In this document: piece by piece, positions 1 through 5,611 of the stretch
Numbering within the stretch: position 1 is the first letter of the stretch
How the letters are laid out: every line of letters starts with the position of its first letter
Source of the DNA: an uncultured Eubacteriales bacterium
GTDB taxonomy: Bacteria; Bacillota; Clostridia; Oscillospirales; Oscillospiraceae
Direction: 5' to 3'
DNA: 16,789 nt
NCBI GenBank assembly: GCA_905210385.1
Contig: CAJLWS010000011.1
Location: 1-16,789, forward strand
The notes under the pieces: model-generated
Databases searched by the model: none
Told to the model about the DNA's origin: nothing
The model's input: only the letters and a program-made list of their open reading frames with translations
Position numbers and translations under genes: made by a program

Positions 1-64
1 TACTGAGGGCCGGCGCCCGCCGGTCGAGGGAAAAGAAACGAAATCTGATCAGGGGGAATTTGTC

Positions 65-532
65 ATGAAGATCTATGAGGGAAATCTGGTAGCGGAGGGC
101 GCGCGGATCGGCGTGGTCTGCGCCCGATTCAACGAGTTCATCGTCTCCAAGCTCCTGTCCGGCTGTGAGGACGGGCTGCTGCGCCGGGGCGTCCGGCAGG
201 AGGACATCCATGTGGCCTGGGTGCCGGGGGCCTTTGAGATCCCCCTTGTCGCCGCCAGGATGGCCAAAAGCGGGCGGTACGACGCGGTCATCGCCCTGGG
301 GGCGGTGATCCGGGGCTCCACCAGCCACTACGACTATGTGTGCGCGGAGGTGTCCAAGGGCATCGCCCAGACGTCGCTGGAGACCGGCGTACCGGTGCTC
401 TTCGGCGTCCTCACCACCGACACCATCGAACAGGCCATTGAGCGCGCCGGCACCAAGGCGGGCAACAAGGGGGCGGACTGCGCCCAGAGCGCCATTGAGA
501 TGATCAACCTCCTCCGGGCACTGGAGGCATAA
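65..532 (+). CDS. ribH: 6,7-dimethyl-8-ribityllumazine synthase (riboflavin synthase beta chain)
   Basis: Condenses 5-amino-6-ribitylaminouracil with 3,4-dihydroxy-2-butanone 4-phosphate to lumazine, the penultimate step of riboflavin synthesis, in a cytosolic oligomeric shell. The 155-residue length is normal for the family. Visible motifs are FN at 22-23, GAFEIP at 55-60, the GAVIRGSTSHYDYV block at 79-92 with the catalytic His88, and the late ERAGTKAGNKG segment at 126-136 that binds substrate phosphate. The ATG follows an AGGGGG ribosome binding site at 51-56. A GC-rich hairpin lies just upstream (8-25), and a TGA at 4-6 may be the stop of a preceding gene, most likely another rib gene, though only six bases are visible. 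The following DNA is decayed, so ribH is probably the last gene of its operon. Flavin supply fits the flavoenzymes further on, but no direct link is shown. Confidence 0.97.
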   Translation: MKIYEGNLVAEGARIGVVCARFNEFIVSKLLSGCEDGLLRRGVRQEDIHVAWVPGAFEIPLVAARMAKSGRYDAVIALGAVIRGSTSHYDYVCAEVSKGIAQTSLETGVPVLFGVLTTDTIEQAIERAGTKAGNKGADCAQSAIEMINLLRALEA

Positions 533-696
533 GAGCCGGCCTCGGCGCTCCTCCGGTGCGCGGCCCCGCAGGCGCCGCCCCGCCGTAAGCAGCACGGGAC
601 GCGGGAGAAACATGGACATGGGCCTCCTGGGGCGTCAGATCGTCTGTCTCAGCAAAGGGCTGGACGAAGTGGTAGTATCCCCACGGCGGCACTTGG

Positions 697-1038
697 ATGG
701 AGAGTTCTGCCGACAGCCGCCTGAGCAAGGGGCTATCCAATGGCTGGCAGGTTGTCCCAAAACAGTGGGTGGAGTCCATGCTCCGGAACCAGCCGAAGTG
801 GGAGGTCGAGCTGGCTATTGTGAATTTCCGCTATGCGCCGCAGGGACTCTCTCCACAGCAACAGGACAAACGCAGTATGGTGATCTCCCAGCGCATGGTG
901 GAGGCTGGCTTTGCCTGCGTGCTGACGGCCCAGTTGAAGGGCCGGACCGTTCTGCTGATCTGCTCAATCCACCCGGCGGCCACCGAAGAAGAGATCCGCT
1001 ATACGATACAGCTCCTGGACAAATATGCCGTACGTTGA
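697..1038 (+). pseudogene. C-terminal remnant of a group II PLP-dependent decarboxylase
   Basis: The reading frame encodes 113 residues. From about residue 26 to the end they resemble the C-terminal lobe of aromatic-amino-acid/tyrosine-type decarboxylases: a segment like SMLRNQPKWEVE, then ELAIVNFRYAPQG, then a helix, a strand with VLTAQLKGRTVLLICSIHP and a closing helix with ATEEEIRYTIQLLD. Full enzymes are about 450-500 residues. The PLP-binding lysine and the whole catalytic domain are absent, and the same frame has a stop at 673-675 just upstream. No good ribosome binding site precedes the ATG. I read this as a relic left by deletion or by insertion of mobile DNA. It could instead be a small standalone protein, but that is less likely. 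Family assignment is from pattern memory only. Confidence 0.5.
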
Positions 1039-1297
1039 AGGAGAAATGCTTTCCTCAATCTTCTGTCATTACTGATTATGAAACCCTATTTTCGGGCGTT
1101 TACCAGGAATGATTCCTTGCCCCAGTCTGGAAAATATTTCTGGCAAAGGGCTGGGAGCGTTTTTGACCACATTTTCAGCCACAGTGCGGTGCGGAGTATA
1201 TGGAGGCAGTGCATTCGAAGAGTGACGGAAAGCAAGTGGATTGGAGCGGATATGGCCATAAAGCACGAAAAATAGTTAGAAAAAATCTCCGGGGTCG

Positions 1298-1343
1298 CTT
1301 GGTAAGGATGAGGTCGGCAGTTCGAATCTGCCTAGCAGCTCCA
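1298..1343 (+). other. 3' fragment of tRNA-Thr(GGT): likely attachment-site scar
   Basis: These bases match the 3' part of a bacterial tRNA-Thr: anticodon loop TTGGTAA with anticodon GGT (1301-1303), anticodon-stem 3' strand GGATG, variable loop AGGTC, T-arm GGCAG-TTCGAAT-CTGCC, acceptor strand TAGCAGC, then TCCA. The 5' half is missing: the bases before CTTGG do not pair with GGATG and no D-arm is visible. Integrases commonly recombine in the 3' half of tRNA genes and leave exactly such a duplicate at the far end of the element. No integrase gene is visible in the window, so the element would extend elsewhere or be lost. The sequence match is clear; the att role is inferred. Confidence 0.75.
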
Positions 1344-1382
1344 CAAGAAAGGACACGACTTACGTCGTGTCCTTTCTTGTGG
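1341..1382 (+). terminator. Long perfect inverted repeat after the tRNA fragment
   Basis: A 19-bp perfect stem (1341-1359 with 1364-1382) closes a TTAC loop. It starts inside the CCA end of the tRNA fragment, as expected for the intrinsic terminator of a tRNA gene that was copied along with the 3' end. No long T-run follows; the outer stem holds A-rich and T-rich strands (CAAGAAAGG/CCTTTCTTG), so it may act in both directions. Confidence 0.7.
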
Positions 1383-1388
1383 GTTCCG

Positions 1389-1479
1389 CGCCCGCAGGGC
1401 GGCTCCACCCTTCGGAATTTTAATACTCGGTGCCGAGGTTTTGCCTGCAGCAAAACGTTCGTACGGCGCATCCGCGCCG
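1389..1479. other. Series of short perfect stem-loops
   Basis: Four adjacent hairpins can be read: CGCCC-GCA-GGGCG (1389-1401), CTCGG-TG-CCGAG (1426-1437), GTTTTGC-CTGCA-GCAAAAC (1438-1456) and CGGCGC-ATCC-GCGCCG (1464-1479). No convincing protein is encoded here. The stretch between the tRNA-Thr scar and the IS remnant (1381-1753) otherwise holds only a terminator and the left part of the IS. It may be an interspersed intergenic repeat or a decayed structured RNA; I cannot name a family. Confidence 0.4.
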
Positions 1480-1568
1480 CCGGACAGAAGGCCGGTTGGA
1501 TGGTTCCCTCCCGTGTGTCCGCATCATAGTCCGCATTTTAAATCCATATTTTAACTGCCCCTTCCACG

Positions 1569-1605
1569 AAATACCCGCTTTTCGCTTGAAAAACGGGTAT
1601 TTTTT
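1569..1605 (+). terminator. Rho-independent terminator
   Basis: Stem AAATACCCG (1569-1577) pairs with CGGGTATTT (1594-1602). An inner TTTTC/GAAAA extension closes a GCTT loop after one C-A mismatch. A T-run continues to 1605. The A-rich 5' flank and T-rich 3' flank would allow use in either direction. No intact gene precedes it on the plus strand, so the gene it served has probably been lost. Confidence 0.75.
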
Positions 1606-1686
1606 GCTTTCTGCGACTATTCCTGATGATTCAAATTTTAGCTTTCGACTCGATGAGGTAAGATAAGTTTGTGATAAAAACAAAAA

Positions 1687-1758
1687 GACATGGTTTGCAG
1701 CCTTCTGATAGAATGAAGTCGCGACACACCATTCTGAAAGGAGACAGCAAACCATGTC
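1687..1758 (+). promoter_or_regulatory. Hairpin that would sequester the transposase start
   Basis: GACATGGTTTGC (1687-1698) is the exact reverse complement of GCAAACCATGTC (1747-1758), which holds the transposase ATG. Inner arms also pair: CCTT with AAGG and GAATG (1711-1715) with CATTC (1730-1734), covering the AAAGGAG ribosome binding site at 1738-1744. An mRNA started outside the element would fold this region and mask the start. Such sequestration is known for other insertion sequences, for example IS10; its use here is inferred from the pairing. Confidence 0.55.
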
Positions 1759-2100
1759 GGAGAAGATTGTACAGCTGAACGAGGAAGCAATCAAGAGTCA
1801 AATCAAAGAACTGGTTCGAGGCAGCGTAGAGGAAACACTCAACGAACTGCTGGAGGCTGAGGCGGAGAAGCTTACCCAGGCGGCCCGGTACGAACGCAAT
1901 GAGCAGCGGCAGGCTACCGTAGCGGCCACTATAGCCGCAGCCTCACCGTCACTTCCAGGGACGCTGCCCTCAAGGCACCCAGCTCAAAGGGATCTCCTTT
2001 GAGACCACTATCATTGCGCGGTATCGCCGCCGGGAAAGCAGTGTGGAAGAAGCTCTCATTGAGATGTACTTGGTAGGCGTATCCGTCCGATACGTGGTGG
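1754..2100 (+). pseudogene. Truncated, frameshifted IS256-family (mutator-type) transposase
   Basis: The first 54 codons encode the conserved N-terminus of IS256/mutator-type transposases (MSEKIVQLNEEAIKSQIKEL onward to ARYERNEQRQ). The expected next words, GYRSGHYSR, continue only after a one-base shift near 1913. A second one-base loss near 1981 returns to KGISFETTIIARYRRRESSV and then ALIEMYLVGVSVR. The match stops at about 2100, seven bases before the stop of the minus-strand dehydrogenase gene. Full-length proteins are about 400 residues, so the DDE catalytic core is missing and no right terminal repeat is visible. The AT-rich bases from about 1655 to the ATG are probably the left end of the element. 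It cannot make an active transposase. Confidence 0.9.
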
Positions 2101-2106
2101 CCCAGT

Positions 2107-2880
2107 TCAGCATAGAGCGTCTAATCCGCCATCGATGCGGATACCGCTACCCATGATGTGACTAGAGATATCAGAGGCCAGGTATAGGGCCAGGGCAGCT
2201 ACCTCATCGGGACGGCAATACCGTTTGTCCAGATATTGGTCTGCAAAGAGCGCCTCACCAGAGCTGGACCCGGTGGCGTTCTCCTCAATCCGGTGAATCA
2301 TAGGAGTTTCCACGGCGCCAGGGCAAATATAGTTGCAATGAATGCCATGGGGACCCAGTTCCAGAGCTACACATTTCATCAGGCCGGCCACGGCGTGCTT
2401 GGAGGAGCAGTAGGCACCCATGCCGGCGCTACCGGTATAGCTGCCATTGGAGGCGATGGTGACAATGGCTCCTCGCCGCTGCGCGATCATATGAGGAGCG
2501 GCATACTTCATGCAGTAAAGAGGGCCAAAGAGATTGACATCATATACCTTGCGGTACGTTTCGTACTGGGCGTCTTGTATCATTTCCATCCGGCCTTCAT
2601 ATCCGGCGTTGATGATCAGTATATCCAGACGGCCGAAATACTCTGCCGCGCTGTTTACAAAGCCCTGAACCTGCTTTTCGTCCGTTACATCCACAACAAA
2701 AGTTTTCAGGCGATCCTCGGTTAGCCCGAGAGAAGGGGTAAATGCATCCAGCTTGGCCTGACTGGTAGAGCTGATGGCCAGACGGCAGCCTTCCCGAGAA
2801 AACGCCTGTGTCAAGGCTTGGCCGATGCCGCCGGTGGCCCCGGTAATCAATACCACGCGGTCCTGCAAATTATAATTCAT
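2107..2880 (-). CDS. Short-chain dehydrogenase/reductase (classical SDR), substrate unknown
   Basis: A cytosolic NAD(P)-dependent oxidoreductase of 257 residues, the usual length for classical SDRs. The Rossmann glycine motif TGATGGIG is at 13-20, NAG at 91-93, Asn116 in DVN, and the catalytic set Ser144, Tyr157 and Lys161 (YCSSK) is complete. The C-terminus has the GSGIRIDGG block common in 3-oxoacyl-ACP-reductase-like members. No acidic residue is seen at the end of the second beta strand (ISSTSQAK, 36-43), which would favour NADP; this is weak evidence. The start follows AAAGGAG on the minus strand with about 7 bases of spacing. The gene stands alone, with the truncated IS against its 3' end and a divergent regulatory region upstream. 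Substrates could be a hydroxysteroid, a sugar or a 3-oxoacyl compound; the sequence does not decide. Confidence 0.9.
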   Translation of the reverse strand: MNYNLQDRVVLITGATGGIGQALTQAFSREGCRLAISSTSQAKLDAFTPSLGLTEDRLKTFVVDVTDEKQVQGFVNSAAEYFGRLDILIINAGYEGRMEMIQDAQYETYRKVYDVNLFGPLYCMKYAAPHMIAQRRGAIVTIASNGSYTGSAGMGAYCSSKHAVAGLMKCVALELGPHGIHCNYICPGAVETPMIHRIEENATGSSSGEALFADQYLDKRYCRPDEVAALALYLASDISSHIMGSGIRIDGGLDALC

Positions 2881-3079
2881 ATAGGCACTCCTTTCAAACG
2901 TGGATTTCTATAATTCATATTACCATTCCAAAGGAGGAATTGCCATTGGTCAAATCACTCAAATTGTGCTCAAAATGTTTGGAAACGCGCAAAAAATGCG
3001 GAAAATAGTCAAGAGATTAACAAAAATAGAACAATTTATAAAGGGGGAAATGCAGGGAGCACCTGGAGTCCTTTCAGTA

Positions 3080-3169
3080 AATTTGGACTAAATGCAAGGC
3101 AGAATTTTGTGAAGAGCCCCAAAGTTTTAGAAACAACGGCTTAGATAATTGACAAAAATGGTCCAAATT
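3080..3169. promoter_or_regulatory. Inverted half-sites around the Rrf2 gene promoter
   Basis: AATTTGGAC (3080-3088) is the exact reverse complement of GTCCAAATT (3161-3169). The second copy lies between the -35 and -10 boxes of the promoter of the following regulator gene. The 81-base centre spacing would suit a looped repressor or two separate sites. An operator role is inferred from position and symmetry alone. The rest of 2881-3212 is AT-rich, shows no convincing gene, and must hold the divergent promoters. Confidence 0.3.
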
Positions 3170-3177
3170 GATATGCT
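3149..3177 (+). promoter_or_regulatory. Sigma-70-type promoter of the Rrf2 regulator gene
   Basis: TTGACA (3149-3154), a 17-base spacer and TATGCT (3172-3177) match the housekeeping consensus, with a perfect -35 box. The predicted transcript starts near 3184, about 30 bases before the ATG at 3213, whose ribosome binding site is TAGGAGGG at 3198-3205. Confidence 0.75.
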
Positions 3178-3212
3178 AAACCCAAACACCCGGGCATAGG
3201 AGGGACATAAAG

Positions 3213-3617
3213 ATGGTGATTACCAGAGAAACTGACTATGCCCTGCGAATTCTTCGGGCCCTGCTGGGCGGGGATCTGCGCACTGTGGGCCAAATTGCTC
3301 AAGATGAGCTTTTGCCGCAGGCATTTGCCTACAAGATCCTAAAGAAATTGGAGCGAGCTGGACTTATCGAGGTGACCCGCGGGACCACAGGGGGCTGTCG
3401 GCTGGTGGCGGACTTGTCTAGGATCAGCCTATACGACTTGATGATGGCCACTGGAGAGCGCAGCGATTTGAGTTCCTGCATGGATCCTCAGTTTCAATGT
3501 ACCTGGCGAAACTGCCATGGCGGCTGCACGGCGCATAGAAAGCTCATGGAGATTCAGAAAAAACTGGATGGCGAGCTCCGGTCCCATAGTCTAAAAGAGA
3601 TCCTTTCAGAACCCTGA
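3213..3617 (+). CDS. Rrf2-family transcriptional regulator with a cysteine cluster
   Basis: A 134-residue DNA-binding protein with the Rrf2 N-terminus (MVITRETDYALRILRAL), a winged helix over about 10-66 including LPQAFAYKILKKLERAGLIEV and the RGTTGGCRL wing, and a C-terminal helix. Cys89, Cys96, Cys101 and Cys105 (CX6CX4CX3C) sit where IscR, NsrR and related members bind an iron-sulfur cluster. The exact spacing differs from IscR, so cluster binding is likely but not certain. It is transcribed toward the flavoprotein and flavodiiron genes that follow 59 bases later, both oxygen- or NO-related, so redox control of those genes is the natural reading. A specific name such as IscR, NsrR or RsrR cannot be assigned. 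Confidence 0.92.
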   Translation: MVITRETDYALRILRALLGGDLRTVGQIAQDELLPQAFAYKILKKLERAGLIEVTRGTTGGCRLVADLSRISLYDLMMATGERSDLSSCMDPQFQCTWRNCHGGCTAHRKLMEIQKKLDGELRSHSLKEILSEP

Positions 3618-3635
3618 GTTTTTATTCTTTAAAAC

Positions 3636-3650
3636 TGGATAAAATTTATC
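3636..3650. promoter_or_regulatory. Dyad upstream of the flavoprotein gene, similar to the Rrf2 promoter site
   Basis: GATAAAATTTATC (3638-3650) is a 13-base perfect dyad with a single central base. Together with the preceding TG it reads TGGATAAAATTTAT (3636-3649), which matches TGGTCCAAATTGAT (3159-3172) in the regulator's own promoter at 10 of 14 positions. A possible -10 box TAAAAT (3640-3645) overlaps it, but no clear -35 is seen. This makes it a candidate shared operator of the Rrf2 protein; short AT-rich matches can arise by chance. Confidence 0.35.
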
Positions 3651-3676
3651 AAGAAACCGCAGAAGGAGGTACCACT

Positions 3677-5590
3677 ATGCAATTTCAAACCACCCAGGCC
3701 CATGAGGAACTGCGGGCCAAGATCCGCGCTTTCGCGGAGGAAGAGGTCAAGCCCATTGCCTTCCAGCTGGACCAGAACAACGAGTTCCCCGGCGAGGCGG
3801 TGCGCAAGCTGGGCGAGCTGGGCCTGATGGGCATCCCCTACCCCGTGGAGTACGGCGGCGCAGGGCTGGACGCCATCAGCTACGCCATCGCCGTGGAGGA
3901 ACTGTCCCGGGTGGACGGCGGCACCGGCGTGATTCTGTCCGCCCACGTGTCCCTGGGCTCCTGGCCCATCTTTGCCTTCGGCACCGAGGAACAGAAGCAG
4001 AAATACCTGGTGCCTCTGGCCAGGGGGGAGAAAATCGGCGCCTTTGGCCTGACCGAGCCCAACGCCGGCTCCGACGCCGGCGGCACCGAGACCACCGCCG
4101 TGGACAAGGGGGACCACTACCTCCTTAACGGCGGCAAGATCTTCATCACCAACGCCCCCAAGGCGGACACCTATGTGGTGTTCGCGGTGACCACCCCGGA
4201 CATCGGTACCCGGGGCATCTCCGCCTTCATCGTGGAGAAGGGCTGGAAGGGCTTTGAGTTCGGCGACCACTACGACAAGATGGGCATCCGCTCCTCCTCC
4301 ACTGCCGAGCTGATCTTCAACGACGTGAAGGTGCCCAAGGAGAACCTGCTGGGCAAGGAGGGCGAGGGCTTCAAGATTGCCATGGCCACCCTGGACGGTG
4401 GGCGCATCGGCATCGCGGCCCAGGCTTTAGGCATCGCCCAAGGGGCTTTTGAGCAGGCGCTGGAGTACTCCAAGGAGCGCGTCCAGTTTGGCAAGCCCAT
4501 CGCTGCCCAGCAGTCTCTGGCCTTCAAGCTGGCGGACATGGCCACCAAGCTGCGCTGCGCCCGGTTCCTCATCTACTCCGCCGCCGAGCTCAAGGAGCAC
4601 CATGCCCCATACGGCATGGAGTCCGCCATGGCCAAGATGTACGCCTCCGACATCGCCCTGGAGGTGACTAACGACGCGGTGCAGATCTTCGGCGGCACCG
4701 GCTACCTCAAGGGCATGGACGTGGAGCGCATGTACCGGGACGCCAAGATTACCACCATCTACGAGGGCACCAACGAGATCCAGCGGGCGGTCATCGCCTC
4801 CCACCTCATCGGCAGAATTTCCAAGGGCAGCGAGGGCGGCAGCCGGTCCGTAGCCAAGAAGCCCGCCCCCATCACCGGTGTGCGCAAACGCCAGATCTTC
4901 CGGGACGGGGAGGCCAAGGACAAGGTCCACGCCCTGGTGGAGGCTCTGAAGAAGGACGGCCACGACTTCGCCGTGGGCATTCCCATGGACACCCCCATCA
5001 ACCAGGCTGAGCGGGTGGTGTCCGCCGGCAAGGGCATTGGGGACAAGAAGAACATGAAGCTCATCGAGAACCTGGCGAAGGCCGCCGGCGCCGCTGTGGG
5101 TTCCTCCCGCCCGGTGGCCGAGACCCTGAAGTATGTCCCCCTGAGCCGCTATGTGGGCATGTCCGGTCAGAAGTTCACCGGCAACCTGTACATTGCCTGC
5201 GGCATCTCCGGCGCTACCCAGCACCTGAAGGGCATCAAGGATGCGTCCACCATCGTGGCCATCAATAAGAACGGCAACGCCCCCATCTTCAAGAACTGCG
5301 ACTACGGCATTGTGGGCGACGTCAACGAGATCCTGCCCTTGCTCACCGCCGCCCTGGACACCGGGGAGAAGCAGCCCGCGCCCCCCATGGTGAAGATGAA
5401 GCGGCCCCCCGCCCCCAAGCCCGAGCCCATCGGTCCCCGGTACGTCTGCGGTGGCTGCGGCTACGAGTACGTCCCCGAGCTGGGGGATGAGGATTCCGAG
5501 ATCGCCCCCGGCACCCTGTTTGAAAACCTGCCTGAGGACTGGGTGTGCCCCGAGTGCGCCGAGGGCAAGGACCAGTTTATCCAGGCCTAA
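3677..5590 (+). CDS. Acyl-CoA dehydrogenase / EtfA FAD domain / rubredoxin fusion protein
   Basis: A 637-residue three-part flavoprotein. Residues 1-383 form a complete acyl-CoA dehydrogenase of the short-chain/butyryl-CoA type, with GLTEPNAGSDAGG (124-136), the FGGTGYLKGMDVERMYRD block (338-355) and the catalytic Glu363 in IYEGTNEIQR. After a Lys/Pro-rich linker, residues about 450-556 match the C-terminal FAD-binding domain of ETF alpha: GKGIGDKKN, SSRPVAET, YVGMSGQKF, LYIACGISGATQHLKGIK and PIFKNCDYGIVGD. A Pro-rich hinge leads to rubredoxin (589-635), with iron ligands in CGGCGY (Cys591, Cys594) and CPEC (Cys624, Cys627). The EtfA N-terminal domain and EtfB are absent, so the usual ETF heterodimer and flavin bifurcation are not expected from this protein alone. 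The ATG follows AGAAGGAGG (3661-3669). The next gene, 21 bases on, encodes a flavodiiron protein, the classic rubredoxin partner. Substrate chain length is not fixed by what I can see. Confidence 0.95.
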   Translation: MQFQTTQAHEELRAKIRAFAEEEVKPIAFQLDQNNEFPGEAVRKLGELGLMGIPYPVEYGGAGLDAISYAIAVEELSRVDGGTGVILSAHVSLGSWPIFAFGTEEQKQKYLVPLARGEKIGAFGLTEPNAGSDAGGTETTAVDKGDHYLLNGGKIFITNAPKADTYVVFAVTTPDIGTRGISAFIVEKGWKGFEFGDHYDKMGIRSSSTAELIFNDVKVPKENLLGKEGEGFKIAMATLDGGRIGIAAQALGIAQGAFEQALEYSKERVQFGKPIAAQQSLAFKLADMATKLRCARFLIYSAAELKEHHAPYGMESAMAKMYASDIALEVTNDAVQIFGGTGYLKGMDVERMYRDAKITTIYEGTNEIQRAVIASHLIGRISKGSEGGSRSVAKKPAPITGVRKRQIFRDGEAKDKVHALVEALKKDGHDFAVGIPMDTPINQAERVVSAGKGIGDKKNMKLIENLAKAAGAAVGSSRPVAETLKYVPLSRYVGMSGQKFTGNLYIACGISGATQHLKGIKDASTIVAINKNGNAPIFKNCDYGIVGDVNEILPLLTAALDTGEKQPAPPMVKMKRPPAPKPEPIGPRYVCGGCGYEYVPELGDEDSEIAPGTLFENLPEDWVCPECAEGKDQFIQA

Positions 5591-5611
5591 CGAGCGGAAG
5601 GAGGAATTACC

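Noticed and set aside
612..1112. A 166-codon frame overlapping the decarboxylase remnant
   Set aside because: Its translation shows no family pattern, whereas the frame from 697 carries recognisable decarboxylase C-terminal motifs.
1075..1297. Possible integrase C-terminus next to the tRNA-Thr scar
   Set aside because: I read all frames for the tyrosine-recombinase signature (HxLRH, LGH, catalytic Tyr) and found none; only short meaningless frames occur.
1298..1343. Functional tRNA-Thr gene
   Set aside because: The acceptor 5' strand, D-arm and 5' anticodon-stem strand are absent upstream, so no complete cloverleaf can form.
1341..1479. CRISPR array
   Set aside because: The hairpins differ from each other and there are no evenly spaced identical repeats.
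2900..3091. A 63-codon frame starting with GTG
   Set aside because: There is no ribosome binding site before the GTG, and a strong site lies inside the frame. Only the shorter frames from that site are kept, as a speculative finding.
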